Program-made: the position numbers and the translations under genes | Part shown: positions 18,063 to 26,680 of the stretch, piece by piece | Numbering within the stretch: the stretch's first letter is position 1 | Layout of the letters: each line of letters starts with the position of its first letter | Notes under the pieces: generated by a model | Seen by the model: the letters and a program-made list of their open reading frames with translations, nothing else | What the model was told of the DNA's origin: nothing | Database searches by the model: none | Assembly (NCBI RefSeq): GCF_004114375.1 | Contig: NZ_CP034692.1 | Span: forward strand, 3,162,001-3,226,000 | Reading direction: 5' to 3' | DNA: 64,000 nucleotides | Source: Halorubrum sp. BOL3-1 | Lineage (GTDB): Archaea; Halobacteriota; Halobacteria; Halobacteriales; Haloferacaceae

Positions 18063-18854
18063 TCACATCCCGCCGAGCGGCTGGTAGTGCGGAAACATCG
18101 GGTGCGGGATGTTGATACCGAGCGCCATCAGTCCGTGTGCGAACAGGACGTATCCTAAGACGACGAACACGACACCGAGCAGCCGATGAACGCGACGCCG
18201 GTGGGTGACATCGATCGACTGGATAACGGTTCCGTAGAGGAAGACGGCCGGGATCGTCCCGACGCCGAGGGCACCGAGAGCGATCCCGCCGGTCGTCGGG
18301 GAGCCGCTCGCGAACGCGAACAGGTACGCGGGATACAGCATCGGGCACGGGAGAAACGCGTGGACGGCACCGAGACCGACGATACTCGGGCTGTTCACGT
18401 GACGGTGGACTCGCGCCGCGAGCCACGACGTTACGCGCTGGACGCCGGGTATGCGAATATCGCCGCCGCTCCCTCCGATGACGTACCGGATCCCCGTCGC
18501 CACGATGAACCCGCCCACCGCGAGGCCAACGGTACCTCGCAGGAGGTCGGCGACCGGGGTCAGCTGGTCGGCGGTGACGAACACGACGCTCCCGAGCGCA
18601 CCGAAGGCGGCCCCGAGAACCGCGTACGTCGTCGCCCGACCGACGTTGAACAGGAAGTGCTGTCGGACTTCGTAGGTCGTGAGATGACCGGTCCGTCGGT
18701 CGTCGACCGTTGCGGTTCCGCCGTCCGGCTGCGGCGTCATCTGTTTCGAATACATCGTGACGAGCGGGCCGCACATCCCGATACAGTGTGCGCCGCCAAA
18801 CACGCCGATGAGGACGAACAGCGCGACGTCGATCCGGAACAGCGACTCGATCAT
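18063..18854 (-). CDS. SafE/DsbD_2-type six-helix membrane protein
   Basis: The 263-residue protein has about six transmembrane helices. The family signature GGAHCIGMCGPLVTMY lies in the first helix and a second conserved segment, FLPCPMLYPAYLFAF, at mid-protein. These Cys/Met/Pro motifs are typical of the family often labelled sulfite exporter TauE/SafE or cytochrome-biogenesis transmembrane proteins. In many genomes it sits with copper-enzyme assembly genes. Here its neighbours are a NosL-like lipoprotein and a small membrane protein, and a paralogue lies at 24706-25593 beside sco and nos genes. Copper or thiol transfer across the membrane is inferred. Confidence 0.8.
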   Translation of the reverse strand: MIESLFRIDVALFVLIGVFGGAHCIGMCGPLVTMYSKQMTPQPDGGTATVDDRRTGHLTTYEVRQHFLFNVGRATTYAVLGAAFGALGSVVFVTADQLTPVADLLRGTVGLAVGGFIVATGIRYVIGGSGGDIRIPGVQRVTSWLAARVHRHVNSPSIVGLGAVHAFLPCPMLYPAYLFAFASGSPTTGGIALGALGVGTIPAVFLYGTVIQSIDVTHRRRVHRLLGVVFVVLGYVLFAHGLMALGINIPHPMFPHYQPLGGM

Positions 18855-19119
18855 AGGTTGTGTTAGTTGCCGACTGGCTTATGTCGTCTGGTGCGATCCT
18901 CGACAAACTGACCCGGTCAAGTGTCGCGACGACATCCTGGAATCGATACTATGTGGACCCCGCGATTGTGTACATTGCGTATGTGAAATCTATCATAGGA
19001 GATGGTTTTGACCCGTTACGGTCAATATAGATAGTCTGACGCCTGATCGACTCGGATGTACTGAGAGACCAACGACTGGTTCCGTGTTCTTCAGATCAGC
19101 TGTCAGACTATCCGGTAGT

Positions 19120-19509
19120 ATGGACGAAGATAGCTCTCACACGAACGTCGTCCCCGGGAGTGATGAGGAACTCGATACGGCGGACGTACGTGGCTACGAC
19201 TTCCGTGGAGAATTCGACTTTCACGAGATGCTTGACGCCTACGCGACGACGGGGTTCCAAGCGACGCAACTCGCGGAGGCCATCGACATCGCCGAACGCA
19301 TGTAAGAGGCGGACGCCACCGTCTACCTCACGTTCACGTCGAACGTCATCTCGTCGGGGCTGCGCGAGACCGTCGCGTACCTCGTTCGAGAGGGGTACGT
19401 AGACGTGCTCATCACCACGTCCGGATCGCTGACCGAAGACGTCATCAAGACTGCGAAGCCGTTCAAGATGGGGAAATGGGACGCAGACGAGGAGTCGCTT
19501 CGGCAGATA
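19120..19509 (+). pseudogene. Deoxyhypusine synthase fragment
   Basis: The frame reads VRGYDFRGEFDFHEMLDAY, IDIAERM-stop-EADATVYLTFTSN, then VREGYVDVLITTSGSLTEDV and KTAKPFKMGKWDADEESLR. This is the N-terminal third of archaeal deoxyhypusine synthase, interrupted by TAA at 19303 and cut off near 19509. The enzyme normally modifies aIF5A and is essential, so a functional copy must exist elsewhere. This is a translocated fragment. Confidence 0.8.
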
Positions 19510-19516
19510 TCGCTTT

Positions 19517-19921
19517 TCAATCCGAGACGGTGTCGTTCCCGACCGATCCCGGCGCATGTGTGTACACCGTGTAGAGAATGATCGCTGCGATCAAAAAATC
19601 GAGACCATGTCCGAGGAAGTGGTGGACCGGCATCGGCACGATACCGAGAATCGTTCCAGTGCCCACAATCGATCGGAACAAGAGCATGCTGACCGCGACG
19701 GCGATCAGCCGGTACTGTGCCCCTTGACGACGACGATACGCGACGACGCTGACGACGAAGAGGATACCCGTACCCATTCCGGCGACGAGTGCAGCCGCGA
19801 GCAGCAGTAGCGACCCCTCTACGGACCACCCGTCGATCGCGGACAACAGGAGGGCGATTGGCTGCGTCACAACAGGCTTTGAACGAGGACCGATAAAAAA
19901 CGCGCTCTTACGTAGAAACAT
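19517..19921 (-). CDS. Small haloarchaeal membrane protein, DUF7471-like
   Basis: The 134-residue protein has about four hydrophobic helices and the conserved stretches VSVVAYRRRQGAQYRLIAVAV and GIVPMPVHHFLGHGLDFLIA. The PMPVHH segment holds two His that could bind metal. A clear paralogue at 26228-26641 shares these motifs and also neighbours SafE and nos genes, so a role in copper-enzyme assembly is inferred by association. No biochemical function is known to me. Confidence 0.65.
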   Translation of the reverse strand: MFLRKSAFFIGPRSKPVVTQPIALLLSAIDGWSVEGSLLLLAAALVAGMGTGILFVVSVVAYRRRQGAQYRLIAVAVSMLLFRSIVGTGTILGIVPMPVHHFLGHGLDFLIAAIILYTVYTHAPGSVGNDTVSD

Positions 19922-20185
19922 GGAATAACCGTATAATTACACTGAGACGGTGCTAATTCGGCAATATGGCTTCTACTCAGCCAGCGTTCGACGGGATGTT
20001 TCGACAACTGATTGTGTTGGGAGTTGCCGAGATTAACACGGAGCCGCTCGATGTCTCATCGAGCGGCGACTCAAGGAGTTCTGGGAGAACACATCATGTC
20101 CGCGCTGCGGTCACCAGCGTCTGATGACGTCGGAGAAACGCGACTGGGTTCGGTGTCGTAAGTGTGAATTTAACTCAGATTATAC

Positions 20186-21125
20186 GGCTGTGTTGAATCG
20201 CTGTAAGGCGTAGAGATTCACTGTTTGACAAAGCGCTTGATGTTGTAGACCATACACATCAGAGCGATCTCACGGAACTCGCGGAACCACGACCGCGCTC
20301 GCACGGCGAAGCCGAGCGAGCGCTTCATAGCCGAGTTCACGGTTTCGGTCATAGAGCGCTGATTGTAGCGGTTATCGTCGATTCTGGCGTTGTGTGCGTG
20401 GTCGTACGGTGCGAAGATGCGGTGCTTGATCAGCGGTCTGATACTGAGATCGCGTAATCCTTCGCGGAGCGATTGCTTGTCGTAGCCCTTATCGGCAGCG
20501 AGAGACCGCAGATCGCCCGCGTTCCGGCGGGCGATCTGCTCAGCGAGATCTGCGTCACTTCCTTCCCGGTTGGTTGAGCAGTGAACGTCAAGGACAGCTT
20601 GAGACGCTGTATCGACGAGTTTCGTGACTTTCAGCTTCTGAACGTGGTAGCTGATTCGCTGGCAGTAGTGGCGGCTCGCTGCTGAGCGTTCGTAGAATGT
20701 GGCGTCGATCGCGGCGTGTTCGGAGAGATCGTGCAGCTGCGCCGACTGGCGCAGCAGCACTCGACAGACGCTCATACTGATCCGGTCGAACGCCTTACAC
20801 AACGTGGACGGCACGGGGAGATCGGCCGCGTCAAGGCCGATCTCCCCAATTATTTGTGGCATCTCTTTGAGTAGGTCGATTGTCATCCGATAGGATGTGT
20901 CGAGGTAAATTCGCAGACAGTGGAGGGAAACGAGTGCGTAGTCGGCGAATCCGCCGCCGCCTTCCGGGGCGGCGGATTCGCCTCCATCGCCAGTAACTCT
21001 TTGAGCAACCGGCACAACTTCCCCGATGAAGCGGGAGATTTGCGTCATAGACAACCGCAGTTTCCCGCTTCAGCTCCTTTGATTTAGCGACCTACCCTGC
21101 CGCCGTATGGCGATTCAACACAGCC
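20186..21125 (-). mobile_element. Complete IS5-family insertion sequence with 8-bp target duplication
   Basis: This 940-bp element has terminal inverted repeats GGCTGTGTTGAATCGC, and both flanks carry GATTATAC (20178-20185 and 21126-21133). It interrupts the IS1595-like transposase gene inside the codons following NSDYT. The transposase inside is intact, so it may be active. Confidence 0.9.
20218..21054 (-). CDS. IS5-family transposase, intact
   Basis: The 278-residue DDE transposase shows AAIDATFYERSAASRHYCQR with the first Asp, LAADKGYDKQ with the second Asp, and SMTETVNSAMKRSLGF with the catalytic Glu. It acts on the element's own terminal repeats. A Gly-rich acidic loop follows the N terminus. 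It is distantly related to the transposases at 43217 and 60666. Confidence 0.9.
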   Translation of the reverse strand: MSMTQISRFIGEVVPVAQRVTGDGGESAAPEGGGGFADYALVSLHCLRIYLDTSYRMTIDLLKEMPQIIGEIGLDAADLPVPSTLCKAFDRISMSVCRVLLRQSAQLHDLSEHAAIDATFYERSAASRHYCQRISYHVQKLKVTKLVDTASQAVLDVHCSTNREGSDADLAEQIARRNAGDLRSLAADKGYDKQSLREGLRDLSIRPLIKHRIFAPYDHAHNARIDDNRYNQRSMTETVNSAMKRSLGFAVRARSWFREFREIALMCMVYNIKRFVKQ

Positions 21126-21264
21126 GATTATACCTACGGAACGCCGTTTCACGAGAAGCACCTTGCGGTGAGGTGCTTCTCGATTTTATTCTCTACGCAG
21201 AGACGCTGCTGAGTATCAACCAGATCGCGCCGTTACTTGATCGCGCTTACAAGACCGTTCACAC

Positions 21265-21391
21265 TGCTCTGTTGAATAGCGGTGTTGGTTGAGGTGGTCA
21301 AAATCTGAGTCGGCTTGTTAGCACCCGAATCTGGCGATCTCAATATCGCTATCGTCTCACCGTGGCTTAGAGACCGCTATTCAACACAGCA
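21265..21391. mobile_element. 127-bp MITE with 8-bp target duplication GTTCACAC
   Basis: This non-coding element begins TGCTCTGTTGAATAGCGG and ends with the inverted form CTATTCAACACAGCA. Flanks at 21257-21264 and 21392-21399 are both GTTCACAC. Its ends match those of the IS5-type elements at 43142 and 60591, which probably mobilise it. It lies inside the IS1595-like transposase gene after the codons for KTVHT. Confidence 0.88.
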
Positions 21392-21999
21392 GTTCACACA
21401 GCGATACGGGACATGGAAGTTGCGATTCGACGCGGCTTCTTTGTCTTCTGGGAGCTGCTCGATCAGACCTCCGATGGACCGACATAGGTCAACGAATCCA
21501 GGAAAGTCTGTTCAGGCTACAAAAATCAATATTCGTATGATTCGTGGACAGCGTGGTATCGAGTACGAAAGCTATCTCGATCCAGTAATTCAGGGGGCTA
21601 AAGACCTCTCTCAGCAGCTGGGAGAGGTCTGGACAGATGGTCTCCAAGCGTACCGCCAGGTGGATCGTGATCACCGAACAGTCGTCCACAAAGAGCGGTA
21701 TATACTGCCCAACGGCGTCCACATCAATCAGGCTGAGTGCCTGTTTTCTCTCGTACAACCGTAGCTTCGGAGTCCTGCGGCCTATCCAAGCAGGGTTTTG
21801 AACAGGCCGTTCACACGTTTGGACTCATCGGATTGTTGAACCTTACCGGCGCATCTGTCGATATTACCATCGATCGCCTTATTATGGGGGGCTTTCCGCA
21901 GTTCTACATAAGAACGAGAATTCTATGACACGCAATGTAATTCATTTTATGATACCGTCCGAATATAAGCGCCTTACCGGTGACATCATCGGCGAGCGC

Positions 22000-22665
22000 T
22001 CAGTAGACGACGAGCGAGAGGTACAGCTGTCCGACGCCGGCGACGACCATCACCGCGCCCGCGATCCGCTTCAGCAGGCCCGCGTGAGCCATCACCCGGT
22101 TGGCGTTGCTAATGAGCCCCGCGCCAGTCGCCGCGGTGGTCGCGGCCATCAGGACGGCGACGGTGCCGACGTACACGCCGACCACGATCGCGGCGGCCTC
22201 GGTCGGGAGCGCGATCCCCCGAGCGACCACGGCGAGGAAGATCGGCGCGACGCAGCCTGCCCCGGCCAGCGCGTACCCAGCGCCGAACAGCCCGAACCCG
22301 AGCACGCCGGACCGGCGCTTCGGCAGCGAGACGGAGAGCGAGGGCGTCCGCCCGGCGACCACGAGCAGTCCGAAGACGACGAGCAGTGCGCCGACGAGCG
22401 TCTCGAACACCGTGATGTTCGAGAGCGTCGAGTGGCCGATCCGGACCGCCGCACCGGCGAGCAGCGCGAACATCGCGAGCACGCCCAGCGCGGCTGCGAC
22501 CCCCCGAACCCCCGCGCCGGCGACCGAGGCGTTCTCGGCGTCGACGGAGTTGACGTAGAAGCCGACGTACCCCGGCAACAGCGGGTACGCGCACGACGAA
22601 AAGAACGTGGCCACGCCCGCGGTCACAGCGAACGGAACGTTCGTCGCGAGCGACGCGCCCGTCAT
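22000..22665 (-). CDS. ccdA: CcdA-type thiol/cytochrome-biogenesis membrane protein
   Basis: The 221-residue protein has six transmembrane helices. Redox cysteines lie in FFSSCAYPLLPGYVGFY (helix 1) and ALAGAGCVAPIF (helix 4), the signature of CcdA/DsbD transmembrane domains. CcdA passes electrons from cytoplasmic thiols to exported thioredoxins. The start was chosen at the ATG that overlaps the intended stop of the upstream TlpA-like gene (ATGA). It probably feeds that thioredoxin and the Sco protein encoded just upstream. Confidence 0.85.
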   Translation of the reverse strand: MTGASLATNVPFAVTAGVATFFSSCAYPLLPGYVGFYVNSVDAENASVAGAGVRGVAAALGVLAMFALLAGAAVRIGHSTLSNITVFETLVGALLVVFGLLVVAGRTPSLSVSLPKRRSGVLGFGLFGAGYALAGAGCVAPIFLAVVARGIALPTEAAAIVVGVYVGTVAVLMAATTAATGAGLISNANRVMAHAGLLKRIAGAVMVVAGVGQLYLSLVVY

Positions 22666-23146
22666 CTGTCGAGTGCCCTCTCGATGCCGTGACGAACTCC
22701 TCAGTGGTGTGCGTTCCAGATGTCGCCCAGCGAACGCGCCCCGACGCGTCGATGGCGCGGGCGCTGGGATAGGCGGCAACGTTGAGCCGCGCCGCGAGTT
22801 CGGCGGTGACATCGGCCGCGCCGCCGACATCTTCGGCCGTCACCGAGACGAACAGCACTTCGTTGCCGATCCGGTCGTGGGCGGCGGCGAGGTCGGACAT
22901 CTGCTCGGCGCAGGGCGGACACCACGTTCCGAAGAAGTCGACGAACGTTGGACGGTCGGGAGACCGAAGGGTCACCTCGCCGTCGTGACTTCCGGGCGGC
23001 TCAACCGTGTCGATTGTCATCGGTTCGATCGGCTCCGGGGTGTCGTCGCCGCCGAGTACGTCGGGAACACGCCCTGTCGCAACCGCGCCCGCCCAGCTGA
23101 GGAGGCCAACGCTCGCCAGTCCGGCCAGCAGGTCGCGGCGTCTCAC
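22665..23146 (-). CDS. TlpA-like exported thioredoxin, frameshifted at the extreme 3' end
   Basis: A Tat-type signal (MRRRDLLAGLASVGLLSWAG) leads to a thioredoxin fold with WCPPC at 75-79. After EEFVTA the frame shifts by one base. Restoring it gives IERALDR and a TGA overlapping the ccdA ATG. As written, the open frame runs on through ccdA out of frame to 22109. The loss affects only about seven residues, so function may survive as a run-on protein, or a base may be missing from the sequence. Its role would be to reduce Cu-site or cytochrome cysteines outside the cell. Confidence 0.75.
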
Positions 23147-23590
23147 GTGGTGACCACCCGCTCGAAGTCGTCCACGAGCGCCTCAATGTCCGTCTGTATT
23201 CCTCTCAGGCACGTCCACTCGTCGGTCCCCTGATTATTGACGAGCAAGCTCAGACCGTAGTGAGAGAATGTGTACTCCAGGCTCTCGTCCTGTTCCTCGT
23301 CCGTCTTCTCGATCTTGAGTCCGAAGTGTTCGTCCATCAGCTCCTGCCTCGCCTTGTAGCTCTCGGGGGAAGGAAGTGCCAGCTGTTGGCGTCCAGATCG
23401 ACGCCCTGCTGGCCAGCGTACTCGCGGAGAAGCTTCTTACTGTTACGCTCGGGATCGAACGTCTGCGCGAGGAACGCGGACTCGTCGCCGTATCCCTGCT
23501 CGGTGGCGTACTCCTGAATGCGCCGGATCCGGAGGACCAGCCCGGGGTAGACCCCGTCGTGGCAGTTCATGTAAAACGAGGTCTACAGGA
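23143..23590 (-). pseudogene. Sco1/SenC-type copper chaperone, decayed
   Basis: Two frames together read CHDGVYPGLVLRIRRIQEY, AQTFDPERN, then after an extra C in a C-run ELMDEHFGLKIEKT and YTFSHYGLSLLVN. This is the middle and end of a Sco protein including the copper-site His. The N terminus is missing and the CxxxC motif reads C-HDG-V-Y, with the second Cys absent. An intact Sco gene lies upstream at 23944-24630. Confidence 0.75.
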
Positions 23591-23865
23591 ACGCGGGCTC
23601 CCGCTCAAACTGTGTCGTCGAGAGCTCCTTGCCGAACTCCCGCTCGACAACGTACGGCACGAGGTCGGTCCCGGAAGTCACGCCGCCCGCGAAGATCAGG
23701 TCGCCGCCGCCGCCGACGCGTCCGTTCACCATCTTGGCGCCCGATTCGCGCAGTTCGTCGGCCGTGGCGGCGTAGCTCAGCGTGTAGTCGAACACCTCGT
23801 ACGGGGCGATCGTGTCGAGTTCGTCGACCCCGTCGTACAGCAAAATATCGATGTCAACTGCCGGG
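23583..23865 (-). pseudogene. DJ-1/PfpI-family protein with internal deletion
   Basis: DIDILLYDGVDELDTIAPYE is the N terminus of haloarchaeal PfpI-like proteins, and GDLIFAGGVTSGTDLVPYVV followed by EREFGKEL is the C-terminal part. The central nucleophile-elbow region is missing, so the two ends are fused by a deletion. The nominal open frame starts further upstream at 24035, but that part is antisense to the Sco gene end. Confidence 0.65.
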
Positions 23866-23943
23866 GACGTGCGCGCCCGGTCGTGATGTGCGTTCCACCA
23901 TGTGGACACACTCACTGGCCTACCCGTCGGTTCCCGCTTCGAC

Positions 23944-24630
23944 TCATTCGCCATCGAACGCCTCGGCGACTGCCTCAATGTCGTCGGCGACGCGGTCGCG
24001 ATCGATCCGCTCGCCCCGGTAGGCGCGCTCAACAACGCCGTCGGGGTTAACGAGCAGGGTGAGGACGATGTGCGTGAAGTCGTACCCCTCGATCCGCGAG
24101 TTCTCGGTCGTCTTCTCGAAGCCGATCCCGAGCCGGTCCTCCACGACCGTCTTCGCTCGCTCCGGGGTCTCCGGACGGAGGTAGTGCCAGTTTCCGGCGT
24201 TGAGGTCGACGCCGATCGACTCGGCGTTGTCGCGCAGCGCCGCCTCGTCGTCGCGCTCGGGGTCGAACGTGATCGGGAGGAACAGCGTCTCGTCGGTCAG
24301 CCCCGCCTCGGCGACGCGCCGCTGTACCCCGACGAGCCGCCGGAGGAGGATTCCACACTCCACAGGGCAAAAAGAGAAGACCCCGGTCACGATCGCGGTT
24401 CCGTCGATAGCCTCGCTATCGATAGTTGTGCCCGCGATCGGGTCTCGCAGTTCGAACGCCGGGAGAGACTGGCCGTAGGCGGGATACGCGAGGTCCTTGC
24501 TGTCTGCGATCTGGTCCTCCTGCGGACCGAGAACGACTCCCTCGGGCTCGCTGCCGAACACCGACGTACACCCGGCCGTCGCGCCAGTCGTCGCCGCTGC
24601 GATTCCGCTAAGCAGCGCCCGTCGTCGCAT
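23944..24630 (-). CDS. Sco1/SenC-type copper chaperone lipoprotein
   Basis: The 228-residue protein has a Tat-like signal and lipobox (TAGC, Cys 21). The thioredoxin-like Sco fold carries the copper ligands C88 and C92 (FSFCPVECGIL) and H187 (DFTHIVLTLLVN). Sco proteins insert copper into the CuA site of haem-copper oxidases and, by homology of sites, may serve nitrous oxide reductase CuA. It is in the same orientation as the SafE gene upstream and the TlpA/CcdA pair downstream, consistent with a shared copper-delivery unit. Confidence 0.88.
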   Translation of the reverse strand: MRRRALLSGIAAATTGATAGCTSVFGSEPEGVVLGPQEDQIADSKDLAYPAYGQSLPAFELRDPIAGTTIDSEAIDGTAIVTGVFSFCPVECGILLRRLVGVQRRVAEAGLTDETLFLPITFDPERDDEAALRDNAESIGVDLNAGNWHYLRPETPERAKTVVEDRLGIGFEKTTENSRIEGYDFTHIVLTLLVNPDGVVERAYRGERIDRDRVADDIEAVAEAFDGE

Positions 24631-24705
24631 ACCTAGAGTGACGGCGTACGGGCTGATAACGTGTCTGGTACGAGCGTCGAACGACGCCCACCGAAAGCCA
24701 ATGGA

Positions 24706-25593
24706 TTATAAGGGCGAGTAGTATGGGATCGGCGGATGCGGCAGCGGAATCCCGAGCGTCGCGAGGCCGTGTTGGAGCGGAATGTACCCAAGGACGACGA
24801 AGACGACGCCCAGCACGCGGTGGAGCCGCATCCGGGTATCGACGCTCACAGACCCGAACACAGTCCCGAAGAGGAACATCGCCGGCACGGTACCGAGCCC
24901 GAGTGCGGCAAGTGCAGTCGCACCGCCGAGAGCGCTCCCCTGTACGAACGCGTACAGGAATGCCGGGTACAAAAGTGGACACGGCAAGAGCCCGTGCGCA
25001 GCGCCGAGCCCGACGATCCGCCAGTCGCCGACCCACGCATCGACACGGGGAACGATCCGACGGGTGACGACCCCCGAGGCGGTCTCGAGTCCGGGGACGG
25101 GAATCCGTTGGAGTTCCAGTCGGAGCGCGTACCGGACCCCGATCGCGATGACGACCGCGCCGACGACCAGCCCTGTGAGTGCGTGGACCTCGTCGGCGAC
25201 GGTTGTCACCGTCCTGCCGGTGACGAAGGCGAGGCTCCCCGCGAGGCCGAACAGCCCGCCGATCGCGGTGTAGCTCGCCGTCCGACCGAGGTTAAACAGC
25301 GCGTGTTGGCGCACCTGTCGCACGGTGAGGTCGTCGCCTCCGCCGGCCCGCGCGGTTCCCTTCCGTCCGCCGTCACTCCTCCCGCTGCCGGCGTCGGAAC
25401 GCATCCGGTCGGCGTACGTCGAGACTAGCGGCCCGCACATCCCGAGACAGTGAGCGCCGCCGAGAAGCCCGACGAGTAGGAACACACCGAGGCTCAGCGG
25501 CTCGGCAGAGTGGATTGAGCCGGTCGGTTCGCACGTCGCCGTCGCGAGGGTGAGCTGACGACCAAGCGAATCGATACCCCCCGGTCCGTACAT
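24706..25593 (-). CDS. SafE/DsbD_2-type membrane protein, second copy
   Basis: The 295-residue protein has six helices and LLGGAHCLGMCGPLVSTY at about residues 40-57, then LLPCPLLYPAFLYAF. It is paralogous to the protein at 18063-18854. A Gly/Arg-rich loop of about 25 residues sits between helices 1 and 2. It lies about 75 bp upstream of sco on the same strand, supporting a function in copper loading or thiol chemistry at the membrane. Confidence 0.82.
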   Translation of the reverse strand: MYGPGGIDSLGRQLTLATATCEPTGSIHSAEPLSLGVFLLVGLLGGAHCLGMCGPLVSTYADRMRSDAGSGRSDGGRKGTARAGGGDDLTVRQVRQHALFNLGRTASYTAIGGLFGLAGSLAFVTGRTVTTVADEVHALTGLVVGAVVIAIGVRYALRLELQRIPVPGLETASGVVTRRIVPRVDAWVGDWRIVGLGAAHGLLPCPLLYPAFLYAFVQGSALGGATALAALGLGTVPAMFLFGTVFGSVSVDTRMRLHRVLGVVFVVLGYIPLQHGLATLGIPLPHPPIPYYSPL

Positions 25594-25687
25594 GATTTAT
25601 GTGTGGCCGGGGACGATCATAACGGATCTGGTGCGATTGACGAACGCGGTGGCGAGAGGAGAGAGTCAACGAGTGACAGCGACTTGC

Positions 25688-26191
25688 TCATTCGAACAGA
25701 CTGTCGACGGTCCGGACGAACCGGTCGGCGAGCCGGTCCGGGAGCGACGGCGACACCTCGTCGAGGAGCGCCGCGGTCCGGTCGGGGCGCGCGAGCGAGA
25801 TGCGCATGGGTCGGTCGTCGGACTTCTCGACGATCCCGCTCTCGGCGAGGTTCGAGACGTGCCACGAGACGGTGCTGCGCGCGAGGTCGAGATCCTCGGC
25901 GAGATCCGCCGGTCGGGTCGGTCCGTCGGCGTGGAGCCGGAGGAGGATCACGCGTGCGGTCTCTCGTCGAAGGAAGGAGAGTGCCCGGTGCTCCCACGAG
26001 TTGAATTCCGGGTCGAAGTAGTGCGCTCGCCCGGCGATCCGCTCGACCGCGACCTCGCTGTCGCCGACGAGTCGGTGGAGGTGGTGCTGCGCCTGCCCGG
26101 TGGCAATATCGAGGTCGCGGCTCAGTCGGTTGAAATGGACGCCCGGCGTGTCGCGGACGTGCCGGCGGACCCGAGTTCTGGCGTCCGGTAT
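25688..26191 (-). CDS. Double winged-helix regulator, start codon unclear
   Basis: The frame encodes two winged helices. The first contains PGVHFNRLSRDLDIATGQAQ and the second RPADLAEDLDLARSTVSWHV with a wing ending VEKSDDRPMRISL. This is the layout of haloarchaeal tandem-HTH regulators. At the expected start the sequence is ATA-CCG-GAC, and no ATG or GTG was found in frame just upstream. Either an unusual start is used, the start was lost, or only the second domain (from 25951) is made. It is divergent from a DUF7471-like gene and near nos genes, a likely local regulator. Confidence 0.6.
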   Translation of the reverse strand: MPDARTRVRRHVRDTPGVHFNRLSRDLDIATGQAQHHLHRLVGDSEVAVERIAGRAHYFDPEFNSWEHRALSFLRRETARVILLRLHADGPTRPADLAEDLDLARSTVSWHVSNLAESGIVEKSDDRPMRISLARPDRTAALLDEVSPSLPDRLADRFVRTVDSLFE

Positions 26192-26227
26192 AGGTGAATA
26201 CTGTAGTCTATTGGGTCGGTATTGAAA

Positions 26228-26641
26228 ATGACCGTGGGGGTTCCCTCCGCGCGGGAGCAGTCGGAAAGTGTAGTCTTGTCGCTCGCCACGGTACTACTCG
26301 ATACCGTGGTTCCGATTCCCGTGACCGCGGCCGCCGGAGGGTGGGGCGTAGAGGGGTCGCTGCCGCTGCTCGCCGTCGTGTTCGTCGCCGGCCTCGGCAC
26401 GGGGCTGCTCTTCCTCGTGAGCCTCGTCGCGTACCGCCGCCGCCAGAGCGCGCAGTACGCGCTCATAAGTGTCGCCGTCGGCACCCTCCTCGCCCGCTCG
26501 ATCGTGGGCGCAGGGACCGTCCTCGGCGTCGTGCCGATGCCGGTCCATCACTTCGTCGAACACGGCTTCGACTTCCTGATCGCTGCGGTCGTCCTCTACG
26601 CGGTGTACACACACGCCCCGGGGCCGTCGGAGACGACGTGA
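26228..26641 (+). CDS. Small haloarchaeal membrane protein, DUF7471-like, second copy
   Basis: The product has 137 residues and four hydrophobic helices, with SLVAYRRRQSAQYALISVAV and VVPMPVHHFVEHGFDFLIA, clearly paralogous to 19517-19921. The ATG was preferred over an in-frame TTG six bases upstream. It is divergent from the winged-helix regulator and convergent with nosY. Association with two SafE genes suggests a shared, uncharacterised role. Confidence 0.68.
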   Translation: MTVGVPSAREQSESVVLSLATVLLDTVVPIPVTAAAGGWGVEGSLPLLAVVFVAGLGTGLLFLVSLVAYRRRQSAQYALISVAVGTLLARSIVGAGTVLGVVPMPVHHFVEHGFDFLIAAVVLYAVYTHAPGPSETT

Positions 26642-26680
26642 CCTCGGGGTGACCGGCAGAGCGCTGCTCTACTGGCCGAT

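Larger units (their letters stand above)
19966..21900 (+). mobile_element. IS1595-like element remnant carrying two nested insertions
   Basis: The pieces together read EPLD/LIERRLKEFWENTSCPRCG, a zinc ribbon ending CRKCEFNSDYT, and YGTPFHEKHLA. They continue LLSINQIAPLLDRAYKTVHT and finally FEQAVHTFGLIGLLNLTGA. This is a zinc-ribbon/DDE transposase of IS1595 type. Frameshifts near 20065 and later, plus insertion of an IS5-type element (20186-21125) and a MITE (21265-21391), make it dead. The related, similarly interrupted copy is at 60242-62110. Confidence 0.75.

Noticed and set aside
22109-22664. C-terminal extension of the TlpA-like protein through ccdA
   Set aside because: The extension is Arg-rich, matches no thioredoxin, and is antisense-phase to the CcdA motifs. 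A one-base loss explains it better.
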